Of a stretch of 64,000 nt of DNA, positions 1-9,115 are shown one piece after another. Made by a program: the position numbers and the translations under genes. Each line of letters starts with the position of its first letter. The stretch's first letter is position 1. The DNA comes from Pseudomonadota bacterium (GTDB taxonomy: Bacteria > Pseudomonadota > Alphaproteobacteria > Rhizobiales > Xanthobacteraceae). The notes beneath the pieces were generated by a model. The model did not search any database and was not told the DNA's origin. It worked only from the letters and a program-made list of their open reading frames with translations. The stretch lies in NCBI GenBank assembly GCA_018240595.1, contig JAFEFL010000042.1:1-64000 (forward strand), given 5' to 3'.

Positions 1-319
1 GTCGTCGTCGAACACCTTGCCGGCCGGCGACAGCACCGTGGCGCCGTTCCTGACGCAGCGGCTGGCGAGCGGAATGTCGGCGGTGATGACGATGTCGAAG
101 GCCCCGGCCCGCTCGGCGATCCAGCCGTCGGCGACGTCCGGGCCTTCCGGCACGATGACCCGCTCGATCAGGTCGGTGCGCGGCACGTTCATGAACGAGT
201 TGGCGACGACGAACACCTTGAGCCCATAGCGCTCGGCCACCCGGTACACCTCGTTCTTGACCGGGCAGGCGTCGGCATCGACGAAAATGCGGATGGCGGG
301 GGGGTGCCGGCTCTTCCAT
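1..319 (-). CDS. YaiI/YqxD (UPF0178) family protein, 3' truncated by window edge, apparent frameshift near 5' end
   Basis: Minus-strand translation from about base 296 downward gives the UPF0178 start ([18 protein letters not shown], then [10 protein letters not shown], then [11 protein letters not shown]). DADACPVK and ITADIPLA are hallmarks of this YaiI/YqxD family, which resembles PIN/NYN nucleases; its function is unproven. The C-terminus lies outside the window. The only good ATG codons (319 or 334) are one frame off from this body. They are separated from it by a run of seven G on the plus strand (298-304). With six G the protein would start [16 protein letters not shown] and be intact. 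So this is either a sequencing indel, a real frameshift, or a non-ATG start. Family assignment is firm; the start is not. Confidence 0.75.
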   Translation of the reverse strand, partial: MEEPAPPRHPHFRRCRRLPGQERGVPGGRALWAQGVRRRQLVHERAAHRPDRAGHRAGRPGRRRRLDRRAGRGLRHRHHRRHSARQPLRQERRHGAVAGRQGVRRR

Positions 320-367
320 GATTTCTGCAGCCATGATCCAATCGGGCGGGGCGTCCGGGAGGCATCA

Positions 368-865
368 ATGGCCAAAAAGACAACGAAAACAAGGAAGAAG
401 CCAGTAAAGGCTGTGCATCTGCGCAAGCCGGCCAAGCCGAACGCCCGTCAGGCGGTCAAGGCCAAGACCCGGGCCAAGCGTCCGAAGCAGAAATTCCACG
501 TCAGCCATCCGGATGAGGCCGCCTTCGACCAAGGGCTGCGGACCTATGCCAAGTACCGCGACCTCGGCCTGGCGCCGGCCACCGGCGGCATGGTGCAGGG
601 CCACGTCATCCGCTTCATCCCGCCATTCGTGTCCGCGGAAGTCGCCAAGCCGCATTATCACGACGTCGATCTGCAACTGATCTACGTGCTGAAGGGCTGG
701 TACAAGACCGAGTTCGAGGGCGAAGGCGTGCACACCTTTCACGCCGGCTCGTGCTGGCTGCAGCCGCCGAAGATCAAGCACACCGTGCTCGGCTATTCCG
801 ACGATTGCGAATTGCTGGAGATCGTGCTGCCGGCTGAATTCAAGACGGTGATGCTGGAGAAGTAA
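368..865 (+). CDS. Cupin-domain protein with a basic N-terminal extension
   Basis: This 165-residue protein has a cupin beta-barrel in its second half. [16 protein letters not shown] (metal-type His96 and His98) is cupin motif 1, and a later His138 fits motif 2. Residues 1-43 are a Lys/Arg/Ala-rich tail ([15 protein letters not shown] onward), which is not part of the cupin fold and could bind nucleic acid or simply be disordered. The ATG at 368 is preceded by GGGAGG (357-362), which decides the start over upstream in-frame codons. It is convergent with ccoS; the stop codons directly abut (865/866). The substrate cannot be told from sequence. Cupin identity is good, precise role unknown. Confidence 0.8.
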   Translation: MAKKTTKTRKKPVKAVHLRKPAKPNARQAVKAKTRAKRPKQKFHVSHPDEAAFDQGLRTYAKYRDLGLAPATGGMVQGHVIRFIPPFVSAEVAKPHYHDVDLQLIYVLKGWYKTEFEGEGVHTFHAGSCWLQPPKIKHTVLGYSDDCELLEIVLPAEFKTVMLEK

Positions 866-1015
866 CTACTTCTCGACATCGTCATCCGACAGTACGCGAT
901 AGGCCGCGCCTTCCATGTCGCTGTACTGCCCGCTTTTCAGCGCCCAGAGAAAGCCGAACAGACCGAGCAGGCCGAGACCGAGCGCCAGCGGCAGCAGATA
1001 GATGATGACGTTCAT
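866..1015 (-). CDS. ccoS: cbb3-type cytochrome oxidase assembly protein CcoS
   Basis: A 49-residue single-pass membrane protein (MNVIIYLLPLALGLGLLGLF, then FLWALKSGQYSDMEGAAYRVL) with the typical CcoS pattern: a hydrophobic N-terminal helix, then W-x-x-K-S-GQYxDxxGxxxRxL. CcoS is required for haem or copper insertion into the cbb3 oxidase. Its ATG overlaps the ccoI stop (ATGA at 1015-1012), so the two are translationally coupled as the last genes of ccoGHIS. It ends flush against the convergent cupin gene. Size and context match the family. Confidence 0.92.
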   Translation of the reverse strand: MNVIIYLLPLALGLGLLGLFGFLWALKSGQYSDMEGAAYRVLSDDDVEK

Positions 1016-3318
1016 GCGTCGCTCCTTGCGACCAGGGCAGCCGCATCCTCCGCTCGTCCCCGCGCAAGCGGGGACCCGGCCTTCGTTCGTCCTGGACCCC
1101 CGCTCGCGCGGGGGTTAGCGGAGATTGAGACGGCATCCGCATCGGCATTCTTGATATTGGCGCGCAGCGCATTGAGCGTCACCAGCAGCGACGAGCCGGA
1201 CATCGCCAGCGCCGCGATCAGCGGCGTCACCAGACCGGCGATCGCGACCGGCACGGCGATGAGATTGTAGATCGCCGCCAGCCACAGATTCTCGATCATC
1301 AGGCGCCGCGCCTTGCGCGCGATCGTCACGGCGCCGGCGACCGGCGCCAGCCGCTCGCCGAGGAACACGGCATCGGCCTGCGCCTGCGTCACGTCGGCGG
1401 CGGAAATCGGCGACAGCGACACGTGCGCGGCGGCGAGCGAGGGCGCGTCGTTGAGGCCGTCGCCGACCATCAGTAAGCGGCGGCCTTGCGCCTTCAAGGC
1501 TTCGATAAAGGCGATCTTCTCCGCCGGATTGACGCCGCCCAGCCATTGCGAAATGCCGAGCGCCTCGGCCACCGGCGCCACCGCTTCATTACGGTCGCCG
1601 GACAAAATGTGCAGGTCGAAGCCGAGATCGCGCAGCGCCTGCACGGTTTCGACGGCATCGGGCCGCAGGCTTTGGGCGATGGCGAAGGCGGCGGTGCGCT
1701 CGCCGTGGCGGAAATAGATGTGGGACACGCTTTCTCCGTTCGCCCCCGCGAAAACGGGCATCTCGCAGAATCCCGCGCTACCCAGCCGCATTTCGACGCC
1801 GTCGACCAGGGCGCGCACGCCCTGCCCCGGCTCCTCGGTGACGGCATCGAACGGCGCGGTGCTGCCGGCTTCCTTGGCGAGCGCCATCGCCAACGGGTGG
1901 TGGCTCGATTGCGCCAGCCGCGCCGCGGCTTGCAGCACCCCGGCATCGATGTCGGCGGCGTTGACGACGCGCGGCTCCGGCAAGGTCAGCGTGCCGGTCT
2001 TGTCGAAGACGATCGTGTCGGCCTCGGCGAGACGCTCGATGGCGTCGCCGGCATTGAGGATGATGCCGCGCCGGAACATGGCGCCGGACGCCACCACCTG
2101 CACCGCCGGGATCGCCAGCGCCAGCGCGCAAGGGCACGTGATGATGAGCACGGCAATCGCCGTGATGATGGCGTCATGCACCGAAGCGCCGGCGAACAGC
2201 CAGCCGGCGAGCGTCAGCGCCGCCGTCGTATGCACGATCGGCGCATAAATGCGCGCGGCGCGATCGGCGAGGCGCCGCGTCCGCGACTTGGCGCTGGCAG
2301 CCTTCTCCAGCAGCTTCTCGATCTCGTCGATCAGCGCCGAGCCGCCGGCGGCAGTGACGCGCAAGGTCAGCGTGCCGGAGAAGTTGAGGCTGCCGGCATA
2401 GACTCTGGCGCCGGACTTGACCGGACGGCGCGCGGTTTCGCCGGTGATCAGGCTTTCGTCGATTTCGGACGCACCGCCGATGATGTCGCCGTCGGCCGGC
2501 ACGCGCTCGCCGGGCTTGACCAGGACGCGGTCGCCGACCTTGAGCGTCGAGGCCAGTACGCGCACCAGTTCGCCGCCATCGAAGCGATGCGCGGTCTCGA
2601 CGCGCAGCGCCGCGAGATTGCCGGCGGTCGCGCGCGTCTTGCGCCGCATCGCGTGATCGGCGGCGCGGCCGACCAGCAGGAAGAACAGCAGCATCAGCGC
2701 CGAATCGAAATATGCCTCGCGGGCATGGTTGGCGGTCTCGACCACCGACATGCCCAGCGCGAGGATGACGCCGAGCGAGATCGGCACGTTCATGTTGAGC
2801 TGGCCGCTGCGCAGCGCCGCCCAGGCGCTGGTGAAGAACGGCTGGCCGGCATAGGCGGCGGCGGGCAGCGCGATCAGCGCCGAGGCCCAATGGAAGAAAT
2901 CGCGCGTCTCCGGGGTGATGTCGGTGACGTTGCCCGACCACACCGACACCGACAGCAGCATGACGTTCATTGCCGCGAAGCCGGCGACGGCGAGGCAGCG
3001 CGTCAGCTTGCGCGCCTCGGCGGCCTCCTCCTGCTCGGCGCGCAGCGGCACGAAGGGATGGCCGCGATAGCCGCTCGCCTGCAACGTATCGAAGATGCGG
3101 GCGGGCTCCTCGAGCGCGTCGGACCAGGCGACGTGCAGACGGCGGTTGGTGTAGTTGACGCGTGCCTCGGTGACGCCGGGCAGACTCTTCACCGCCTGCT
3201 CGATGCGGCCGATGCAGGCGCCGCAGGTGATGCCCTCGACGGCGACATCCATGCCATGCGTGCCGTCGGCTTCCGGCTTGACGTAAGGCGAGATGTCGAG
3301 AGTGTCGGCAGCGGTCAT
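1012..3318 (-). CDS. ccoI: CcoI/FixI copper-translocating P-type ATPase
   Basis: P1B-type ATPase that supplies copper to the CuB site of cbb3 oxidase. Visible in order: an N-terminal HMA domain with CGAC (residues 32-35), several membrane segments, the phosphatase-domain TGE (ITGET, about 292), the CPC ion-binding motif (395-397), the phosphorylation motif DKTGT (439-443), the HP motif (474-475) and GDGLND (618-623). At 768 residues it is slightly longer than usual. The last roughly 35 residues after IKNADADAVSISA are translated from a GC-rich palindromic repeat and carry no family signal. It lies third in ccoGHIS, separated from ccoH by another copy of the same repeat, and overlaps ccoS by four bases. 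Confidence 0.95.
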   Translation of the reverse strand: MTAADTLDISPYVKPEADGTHGMDVAVEGITCGACIGRIEQAVKSLPGVTEARVNYTNRRLHVAWSDALEEPARIFDTLQASGYRGHPFVPLRAEQEEAAEARKLTRCLAVAGFAAMNVMLLSVSVWSGNVTDITPETRDFFHWASALIALPAAAYAGQPFFTSAWAALRSGQLNMNVPISLGVILALGMSVVETANHAREAYFDSALMLLFFLLVGRAADHAMRRKTRATAGNLAALRVETAHRFDGGELVRVLASTLKVGDRVLVKPGERVPADGDIIGGASEIDESLITGETARRPVKSGARVYAGSLNFSGTLTLRVTAAGGSALIDEIEKLLEKAASAKSRTRRLADRAARIYAPIVHTTAALTLAGWLFAGASVHDAIITAIAVLIITCPCALALAIPAVQVVASGAMFRRGIILNAGDAIERLAEADTIVFDKTGTLTLPEPRVVNAADIDAGVLQAAARLAQSSHHPLAMALAKEAGSTAPFDAVTEEPGQGVRALVDGVEMRLGSAGFCEMPVFAGANGESVSHIYFRHGERTAAFAIAQSLRPDAVETVQALRDLGFDLHILSGDRNEAVAPVAEALGISQWLGGVNPAEKIAFIEALKAQGRRLLMVGDGLNDAPSLAAAHVSLSPISAADVTQAQADAVFLGERLAPVAGAVTIARKARRLMIENLWLAAIYNLIAVPVAIAGLVTPLIAALAMSGSSLLVTLNALRANIKNADADAVSISANPRASGGPGRTKAGSPLARGRAEDAAALVARSDA
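1050..1119. repeat. GC-rich palindromic repeat, copy 1 (inside 3' end of ccoI)
   Basis: Two inverted repeats sit in tandem: GTCCCCGC-gcaa-GCGGGGAC (1056-1075) and CCCCCGC-tcgc-GCGGGGG (1097-1114). The whole unit is bracketed by CTCCGCT and AGCGGAG. Its layout matches the copy at 3346-3416, so both belong to one small interspersed family like those common in alphaproteobacteria. Here it is translated as the CcoI C-terminus. Confidence 0.7.
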
Positions 3319-3345
3319 TTTATTCTCGTGTGCTGCGTCTATCTC

Positions 3346-3416
3346 CGCTCATTCCCGCGGAGGCGGGAATCCAGCTTTGCTATCGACTGGGTCCCCGCTT
3401 TCGCGGGGACGAGCGG
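3346..3416. repeat. GC-rich palindromic repeat, copy 2 (between ccoH and ccoI)
   Basis: Two inverted repeats, ATTCCCGC-ggag-GCGGGAAT (3351-3370) and GTCCCCGC-tttc-GCGGGGAC (3391-3410), are bracketed by CCGCTC and GAGCGG. It lies in the ccoH-ccoI gap and could fold in the mRNA, so it may set the relative expression or stability of the two parts of the operon. Confidence 0.7.
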
Positions 3417-3436
3417 AAAGGAACTGCAGACTAAAG

Positions 3437-3937
3437 TCAGTTCAACGTCACCCGGCTGCGCGACAGGAACACGCGCTTGCCGTCGCGCGACAGGTCGATG
3501 ATCAATTCCCAGCGGCCGGCGCCGGCATCGGCGGCGCCGTGAAACTGGCCGCTGCCGATATTGCTCAAAGGCACGTCGTGATCGCGCCGCGCATCGGCGG
3601 GATGCTCGAGCCGCGCCGTGGCGGTGAGACCCGGCACCGGCGCGCCGTTGGCGTCGCGCACCGAGATGTCGAGCACGGTTTCGCCGGCCTTGTCGCGGCC
3701 GAGGCGGCCATCGACCTGCCAGTGCAGATCGGCCTGCTTCTGCGCCGCCAGTTCGGCTTGCTTGAACATCAGCCCGGCCTTGTAGGAGCTCGTCGTCTCG
3801 ACGCCGCCGAAGGTCGAGGTTGCGGCCTTCACCATCACCGCGTTGACCGCGAAGACGACGCCGAAGAAGGCGACGAACCAGATCAGGACGCCGAGCCCCG
3901 TGAGTTCGCGCGGCTTTTTGGGTTGCGGTTGAGCCAT
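3437..3937 (-). CDS. ccoH: FixH/CcoH family cbb3 oxidase maturation protein
   Basis: A 166-residue protein with one N-terminal membrane helix (LIWFVAFFGVVFAVNAVMVK, about residues 18-38) followed by a periplasmic beta-rich domain with ISVRDANGAPVPG and the C-terminal LSRSRVTLN, typical of FixH. CcoH assists maturation and stability of the cbb3 complex. The ATG at 3937 is preceded by AGGAG inside the last codons of ccoG, and only two bases separate the two genes, which fixes the start. It is the second gene of ccoGHIS. Confidence 0.92.
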   Translation of the reverse strand: MAQPQPKKPRELTGLGVLIWFVAFFGVVFAVNAVMVKAATSTFGGVETTSSYKAGLMFKQAELAAQKQADLHWQVDGRLGRDKAGETVLDISVRDANGAPVPGLTATARLEHPADARRDHDVPLSNIGSGQFHGAADAGAGRWELIIDLSRDGKRVFLSRSRVTLN

Positions 3938-3939
3938 GG

Positions 3940-5448
3940 CTATCTCCTCTCGGGGCCGAAGAAGTGGTCGCGCACCTGCGCCACCGCGCCGGTGTCGGCG
4001 TCGATCAGGCTGAACAGCACCGTGGTCGAGGCTGCCGGCGCCGTTTCGTTGTAATCGGTGACCAGGATGCGGACTTCCTTGGTCTGATCCGGGCCGACCG
4101 AGACGAGCTGGCGCCCGTCGGCGCGCGGCGGCAGGCCGACGAAATCGACCAGCGACGACGGCAGGCCGTCGACCGCGACGATGAAGTCGCGCGACTTGAG
4201 CTGCTTGTTGACGATGCGGATGGTGTAGCCGTTGCGCAAGCTGCCGTCCGACAGCCGCACGAACATCGGGTTGCGGTCGTGGATGACGCTGATGCCTTCG
4301 GAACCGCGCGTCGCCAAGGTGTACAACATGATGCCGCCGGCGATGGCGATGATCGCTGCATAGAGCAGCGTACGCGGCCGGACGAGATTGTAGGATGGCT
4401 TGCGGCCTTCCTGACGCGCCTTGATGTTGAGGTCGGTGTCGTAGGCAATGAGGTTCCGCGGCCGGCCGAGCTTGGCCATGATGTTGTTGCAGGCGTCGAT
4501 GCACAGGCCGCACTGGATGCAGCCGAGCTGCGAGCCCTGGCGAATGTCGATGCCGGTCGGGCAGACATGCACGCATTGCAGACAATCGACGCAGTCGCCG
4601 GCGGGCTCGCCATGCGCCTTCGCCTGTTCGGCCTTCTTGGCCGACATGCGCGGCTCGCCGCGGTCATAGCGATAGGTGACGTTGAGCGCGTATTCGTCGG
4701 TGAGCGCCGCCTGGATGCGCGGCCACGGGCACATATAGAGGCAGACCTGCTCGCGCAGATGGCCGGCGAGCGCGTAGGTCGTGACGGTGAGGATGCCGAT
4801 CCAGGCATAGGCGACGAACGGCGCCTCGCCGGTCGCCAGCTCCTTCACCAGGGTGGGCGCATCGGCGAAATACAGAACCCAGGCGCCGCCGGTCCACCAC
4901 GCCACCATCAGCCAGAGGAAATGCTTGGCGCCCTTGCGCGCATAAGTCTCGAGCGTCCACTTGGCCGCTTCGCGCTTCATGTGCTCGCGGCGATCGCCCT
5001 CGGTGAAGCGTTCGATCGCCATATAGAGATCGGTCCACACCGTCTGCGGGCACAGGTAGCCGCACCAGACGCGGCCGGCGAGCGCGTTCATCAGGAACAG
5101 GCCGATCGCCGCCAGCACCAGAAGGCCGGTGAGGTAATAGATCTCCTGCGGCCACAGCTCGATGAAGAAGAAATAGAAACGGCGGTTCGGGAAGTCGATC
5201 AGCACCGCCTGCGACGGTGCGTTCGGGCCGCGGTCCCAGCGCACGAAGGGCAGGAAATAGTAGATGCCGAGCGTGACCAGCAGCACCGCCCACCTGATGC
5301 GGCGGAAGGTGCCATGCACGCTCTGCGGATAGATTTTGCGCCGGGCGGCGTAGAGCGGGATGTCGTCGATGTCTTCGTCGGGCGGCGGCGATGGCGGCGT
5401 CGCCGGCTTCACCTCGGATTGCCGCACCAGTTCTTCAAGTTGTGTCAT
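3940..5448 (-). CDS. ccoG: CcoG/FixG cytochrome oxidase accessory protein (polyferredoxin)
   Basis: A 502-residue membrane iron-sulfur protein that acts with CcoI/CcoA in copper handling for cbb3 assembly. Several membrane helices lie between about residues 50 and 235. Membrane-proximal Cys motifs are GYLCPQTVW (C133) and YMCPWPR (C240). Two ferredoxin-type clusters follow: C286/C289/C292/C296 and C310/C313/C316/C320. The C-terminal third is an Ig-like periplasmic domain. It is the first gene of ccoGHIS, and a FixK-type box lies 54 bases upstream. Confidence 0.96.
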   Translation of the reverse strand: MTQLEELVRQSEVKPATPPSPPPDEDIDDIPLYAARRKIYPQSVHGTFRRIRWAVLLVTLGIYYFLPFVRWDRGPNAPSQAVLIDFPNRRFYFFFIELWPQEIYYLTGLLVLAAIGLFLMNALAGRVWCGYLCPQTVWTDLYMAIERFTEGDRREHMKREAAKWTLETYARKGAKHFLWLMVAWWTGGAWVLYFADAPTLVKELATGEAPFVAYAWIGILTVTTYALAGHLREQVCLYMCPWPRIQAALTDEYALNVTYRYDRGEPRMSAKKAEQAKAHGEPAGDCVDCLQCVHVCPTGIDIRQGSQLGCIQCGLCIDACNNIMAKLGRPRNLIAYDTDLNIKARQEGRKPSYNLVRPRTLLYAAIIAIAGGIMLYTLATRGSEGISVIHDRNPMFVRLSDGSLRNGYTIRIVNKQLKSRDFIVAVDGLPSSLVDFVGLPPRADGRQLVSVGPDQTKEVRILVTDYNETAPAASTTVLFSLIDADTGAVAQVRDHFFGPERR

Positions 5449-5501
5449 GGGATGTCCGCCGGAATTACCCGGGTAGTCTAGAGAAGTGGCTCCCCGGCGC
5501 T

Positions 5502-5515
5502 TTGATCTGCCTCAA
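5502..5515 (-). promoter_or_regulatory. FixK/FNR-type box upstream of ccoG
   Basis: TTGAT-CTGC-CTCAA: the TTGA and TCAA ends are intact, with one inner position off the consensus. A class II activator site at -41.5 would put the start of transcription near 5467, about 19 bases before the ccoG ATG. Confidence 0.65.
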
Positions 5516-5518
5516 CAG

Positions 5519-5543
5519 AAATCCCGGCCACGCGGCCGGGATT
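5519..5543 (-). terminator. Probable terminator of ccoNOQP
   Basis: Inverted repeat AAATCCCGGCC-acgc-GGCCGGGATTT, followed on the minus strand by a T-rich stretch. It sits downstream of ccoP and directly before the ccoG promoter box, separating the two cco operons. Confidence 0.65.
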
Positions 5544-5578
5544 TCAAGGTTTTCAATAGCTTGAGACGACTGGTGCGG

Positions 5579-6451
5579 TTATTTCTCGCCGCCGCCGAAG
5601 CTGTAGACATAGACCGCCAGCGACTTGATGACCGGCTCGCTGAGGCGGCCCTCCCAGTTCGGCATGACGCCGCCATGGCCCTTCTCGATGCCCTCGACGA
5701 TGGTTGCCTTGTCGGAACCGTAGAGCCAGATGCGATCGGTCAGATTGGCCGAGCCGAGCTCGCGGTTGCCCTTGGCGTTGTCGCCGTGACAGACGGCGCA
5801 GTTGTCGGCGAACACCTTCTTGCCGGCCGCCAGATCGGCTCCCGGCTCGGTGGTAAGGCCCGACAGCGAGCGCACGTAATCGGCGACGTTGGAGATTTCC
5901 GCCGGCTTCAGCACGCCGGTGAACGGCGGCATGTTGCCCTGACGGCCCTTGTCGCTGCCGGCGCGAGCGCCGAAGCGGATGGTCTGCTCGATGTCGCCGA
6001 TCTTGCCGCCCCACAGCCAGTCGTCGTCGTTGAGGTTGGGGTAGCCCTTGGCGCCGCCGCCGCCGGCGCCGTGGCACGGCGCGCAGTTGTCGGCGAAGGC
6101 AACGCGGCCTTGCGCCCGCGCGAAGTCCAGGAGCTGCGGGTCGGCGAGGATTTCGGCGGTGCTCACCGCGGCGAGCTTGGCCATCATCGGACCGCGCTGC
6201 GCGTGCAGCGCGTTGAGGTCCTCGACCACGGCGTTGCGCGAGTGATAGCCGAACAGGCCCTGCGTCGAGTTGCTGATCAGCGGCCACGCCGGATAGACGA
6301 TCCAGTAGCCGATCGCCCAGACGATGGTGAGATAGAACAGCCACAGCCACCAGCGCGGCAGCGGTGTGTTGAGTTCGCGCAGGCCGTCCCACTCGTGGCC
6401 GGTGGTCGCAGTGCCCGTGAGGGCGTCGACATGTTTGTGTTCTTCAGCCAC
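5579..6451 (-). CDS. ccoP: cbb3-type cytochrome c oxidase subunit III (CcoP/FixP)
   Basis: Dihaem c-type cytochrome subunit that passes electrons from the bc1 complex to CcoO/CcoN. At 290 residues it has one N-terminal membrane helix (about 33-55) and two cytochrome c domains with CAPCH (C123-H127) and CAVCH (C218-H222). The start is GTG (6451), three bases after the ccoQ stop; no better in-frame ATG precedes it. It is the last gene of ccoNOQP, and a hairpin terminator follows. Confidence 0.96.
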   Translation of the reverse strand: MAEEHKHVDALTGTATTGHEWDGLRELNTPLPRWWLWLFYLTIVWAIGYWIVYPAWPLISNSTQGLFGYHSRNAVVEDLNALHAQRGPMMAKLAAVSTAEILADPQLLDFARAQGRVAFADNCAPCHGAGGGGAKGYPNLNDDDWLWGGKIGDIEQTIRFGARAGSDKGRQGNMPPFTGVLKPAEISNVADYVRSLSGLTTEPGADLAAGKKVFADNCAVCHGDNAKGNRELGSANLTDRIWLYGSDKATIVEGIEKGHGGVMPNWEGRLSEPVIKSLAVYVYSFGGGEK

Positions 6452-6454
6452 GAC

Positions 6455-6610
6455 TTAGTCCTCCTGGAGCGGAATGCGCGCCGCTTCGTCGAATTGCTTC
6501 TGCCGTGATGGCCACAGTGCGTAAGCCAGGACGACAGCGAAGATGGTCACGAAGTAGACGAGTCCCCATCGCTGGGCGAACTCGGCAGCGGCTTGGTAGG
6601 TCGGGTCCAT
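6455..6610 (-). CDS. ccoQ: cbb3-type oxidase small subunit CcoQ/FixQ
   Basis: A 51-residue one-helix protein (MDPTYQAAAEFAQRWGLVYF, then AVVLAYALWPSRQKQFDEAA). The helix followed by a basic-acidic tail with W-P-x-x-Q-x-x-F-D-x-A-A is the CcoQ signature. It stabilises the interaction of CcoP with the CcoNO core. It lies between ccoO (18 bases) and ccoP (3 bases). Confidence 0.92.
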   Translation of the reverse strand: MDPTYQAAAEFAQRWGLVYFVTIFAVVLAYALWPSRQKQFDEAARIPLQED

Positions 6611-6628
6611 AATGTCAGTCCTTCGCGC

Positions 6629-7363
6629 TCACCGGATATTGGCTTTGTCGTCGTACATCTTGAAATCGACTTCGGTGCCGAGCATCTGCAGATACGCGAT
6701 CAGCGCATCGGCCTCGGTCACGCGGCCCGGATTGCCGTCGAAGTCGCGCGCCACCGCCTTCGGGTAGCGCTTGGTGAGTTCGGCGGCGTCCGGATTATCG
6801 TTCGACGCCTGGATCGCGACGTCCTTCATCGCGTCTTCGATCATCTCCGGCGTATAGGGCGTGCCGAGCAGCGCCTGGACCTTCATGTCCTGGGCGATGT
6901 GTTTGTAGTCGAGGTCCGTCTTGGCGAGGAAGCCGTAGTCCGGCATCACCGAGCCCGGCACCACCGAACGCGGATCGCGCAGGTGGTCGCGGTGCCAGGC
7001 ATCGGAATACTTGCCGCCGACGCGGGCAAGATCCGGACCGGTACGCTTGCTGCCCCACTGGAACGGATGGTCGTACATGCTTTCGGCCGCCAGCGAGTAG
7101 TGGCCGTAGCGTTCGACCTCGTCGCGCAGCGGGCGGATCATCTGCGAGTGGCACAGATAGCAGCCCTCGCGGACGTAGATGTTGCGGCCGGCGAGCTCCA
7201 GCGGCGTATAGGGCCGGATGCCGTCGACCTTCTCGATCGTGTTCTTGAGATAGAACAGCGGCACGATCTCGACGAGACCGCCGATGGCGATCACCAGCAG
7301 GATGCCGATCACGAGAACGATCGAGTTCTTTTCAAGGATGGCGTGTTTTTGCCAAAGAGACAT
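6629..7363 (-). CDS. ccoO: cbb3-type cytochrome c oxidase subunit II (CcoO/FixO)
   Basis: Monohaem c-type cytochrome subunit of 244 residues. It has one N-terminal helix (about 14-38) and a single haem site CYLCH (C68-H72) within [18 protein letters not shown], which is almost invariant in Cco[10 protein letters not shown] supplies the distal Met ligand. It follows ccoN by 12 bases in the same operon. Confidence 0.97.
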   Translation of the reverse strand: MSLWQKHAILEKNSIVLVIGILLVIAIGGLVEIVPLFYLKNTIEKVDGIRPYTPLELAGRNIYVREGCYLCHSQMIRPLRDEVERYGHYSLAAESMYDHPFQWGSKRTGPDLARVGGKYSDAWHRDHLRDPRSVVPGSVMPDYGFLAKTDLDYKHIAQDMKVQALLGTPYTPEMIEDAMKDVAIQASNDNPDAAELTKRYPKAVARDFDGNPGRVTEADALIAYLQMLGTEVDFKMYDDKANIR

Positions 7364-7375
7364 TGTCGTCCTCGC

Positions 7376-9025
7376 TTATTCGGCCGGCTGGAGCTGGATG
7401 CCGGCTTCGCCGGCGACGGCTTCCGAGTAGACCGTCTTCCAAAGGTTGAAGACCATGATCAGAGCGCCGCAGAGGAACAGGAAGCCGCCGAGCGCGCGGA
7501 TCACATAGAAGGGGTGCATCGCCTCGACGGTCTCGACGAAGGAGTATTCGAGGAAGCCGAGCGAGGTGTAGGCGCGCCACATCAGGCCCTGCAGGATGCC
7601 CGACACCCACATCGAGGTGATGTACAGCACGATGCCGATGGTCGAGATCCAGAAGTGCCAGTTGACGAGCTTCAGCGAGTACAGCCGGCGATTCCACAGC
7701 CACGGCACCAGGCAGTACACGGCGCCGAAGGAGATGTAGGCGACCCAGCCGAGCGCGCCGGAGTGGACGTGGCCGATGGTCCAGTCGGTGTAATGCGACA
7801 GCGAGTTGACGATCTTGACCGACATCATCGGCCCTTCGAAGGTCGACATGCCGTAGAACGCCACCGAGACCACCATCATGCGCAGCACCGGATCGGTGCG
7901 CAGTTTGTCCCAGGCGCCGGACAGCGTCATGATGCCGTTGATCATGCCGCCCCAGGACGGCATCCACAGCATGATCGAGAAGGTCATGCCGAGCGTCTGC
8001 GCCCAGTCCGGCAGCGCCGTGTAGTGCAGATGATGGGGGCCGGCCCAGATGTAGAGGAAGATCAGCGCCCAGAAGTGGATGATCGACAGCCGGTACGAGT
8101 AGACCGGACGATCGGCGCGCTTCGGGATGAAGTAGTACATGATGGCGAGGAAGCCGGCGGTCAGGAAGAAGCCGACCGCGTTATGGCCGTACCACCACTG
8201 CACCATGGCATCCTGCACGCCGGACCAGGCGATGTAGGACTTCGACGAGAAGATCGACACCGGGATGGCCGGGTTGTTGCCGAGGTGCAGCACCGCGATG
8301 GTGACGATGAACGCCAGATAGAACCAGTTGGCGACATAAATGTGCGGTTCGGTCCGCCGCCAGATCGTCGCCAGGAACACCAGCAGGTAGGTGACCCAGA
8401 CGATGGTCAGCCAAAGGTCCGAGTACCATTCCGGTTCGGCATATTCCTTCGACTGCGTGATGCCGAGCAGATAGCCGGTGCCGGCGATCAGGATGAAGAA
8501 GTTGTAGCCGAGCACGACGAACCAAGGCGCCAGATCGCCGGCCAGCCGCGCGCGGCAGGTGCGCTGCACGACGTAGAACGACGTGGCCAGCAGCACGTTG
8601 CCGCCGAACGCGAAGATCACCGCCGAGGTGTGCAGCGGACGCAGGCGTCCGAAGTTGAACCACTGCGCGAAGTTCAGAGCCGGGAACGCCAGCTCGAGCG
8701 CGATATAGAGACCGACCGCAAACCCGGCGATGCCCCAGAACATCGCGGCGATCGTGGCAAACTTGACCGGCCCCATATTGTAGTTCGGCCGGCCATCCGC
8801 GTTGACGAGAGGCGGTCGCTCGGCCGGGCGGTCGAAGTAACGATTGGTGATGGCGAAAACCGCGGCAATGCTGGCGGCGGTGAAGAGGTAAGCGTGGAAG
8901 GCATATTCCGGCGTGTAGGCCTTTGCCGCGATCACGATCGAGAGGATCGCCAGGCCTACGAGGGACAGCGCTAAGCCGCCTTCGCCAAATGTCATCTTTT
9001 TTTGAGGAGCGAGCGCGTTCGCCAT
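7376..9025 (-). CDS. ccoN: cbb3-type cytochrome c oxidase subunit I (CcoN/FixN)
   Basis: Catalytic 12-helix subunit of the high-affinity terminal oxidase (549 residues). Haem b and b3/CuB ligand regions are visible: [37 protein letters not shown] and the late [24 protein letters not shown] carries the Tyr of the cbb3-specific Tyr-His cross-link. ATG 9025 is preferred over an upstream TTG at 9043 because GGAAG lies at suitable spacing. It is the first gene of ccoNOQP. A perfect FixK/FNR-type box lies 77 bases upstream, as expected for microaerobic induction. Confidence 0.97.
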   Translation of the reverse strand: MANALAPQKKMTFGEGGLALSLVGLAILSIVIAAKAYTPEYAFHAYLFTAASIAAVFAITNRYFDRPAERPPLVNADGRPNYNMGPVKFATIAAMFWGIAGFAVGLYIALELAFPALNFAQWFNFGRLRPLHTSAVIFAFGGNVLLATSFYVVQRTCRARLAGDLAPWFVVLGYNFFILIAGTGYLLGITQSKEYAEPEWYSDLWLTIVWVTYLLVFLATIWRRTEPHIYVANWFYLAFIVTIAVLHLGNNPAIPVSIFSSKSYIAWSGVQDAMVQWWYGHNAVGFFLTAGFLAIMYYFIPKRADRPVYSYRLSIIHFWALIFLYIWAGPHHLHYTALPDWAQTLGMTFSIMLWMPSWGGMINGIMTLSGAWDKLRTDPVLRMMVVSVAFYGMSTFEGPMMSVKIVNSLSHYTDWTIGHVHSGALGWVAYISFGAVYCLVPWLWNRRLYSLKLVNWHFWISTIGIVLYITSMWVSGILQGLMWRAYTSLGFLEYSFVETVEAMHPFYVIRALGGFLFLCGALIMVFNLWKTVYSEAVAGEAGIQLQPAE

Positions 9026-9101
9026 GATGGTGCTTCCGTTCAAGAAATGGCTGCGGACAGAAAGCCGCAGTGCAATATCTTCGACGGGCAGCTCGGCGAC
9101 C

Positions 9102-9115
9102 TTGATTCAAGTCAA
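9102..9115 (-). promoter_or_regulatory. FixK/FNR-type box upstream of ccoN
   Basis: TTGAT-TCAA-GTCAA matches the TTGA(T/C)-N4-(A/G)TCAA consensus exactly. With a -41.5 position, transcription of ccoNOQP would begin near 9067. The 9026-9387 gap also holds the divergent ompW promoter and its own box; nothing else coding is evident there. Confidence 0.8.

Noticed and set aside
1486..3501. Long open frame opposite ccoI (and similar long plus/minus frames opposite other genes, e.g. 6593-8974, 13333-14838, 60226-62931)
   Set aside because: Arg/His/Ala-rich, repetitive composition typical of antisense frames in GC-rich DNA, with no family signal; the opposite strand has clear genes.
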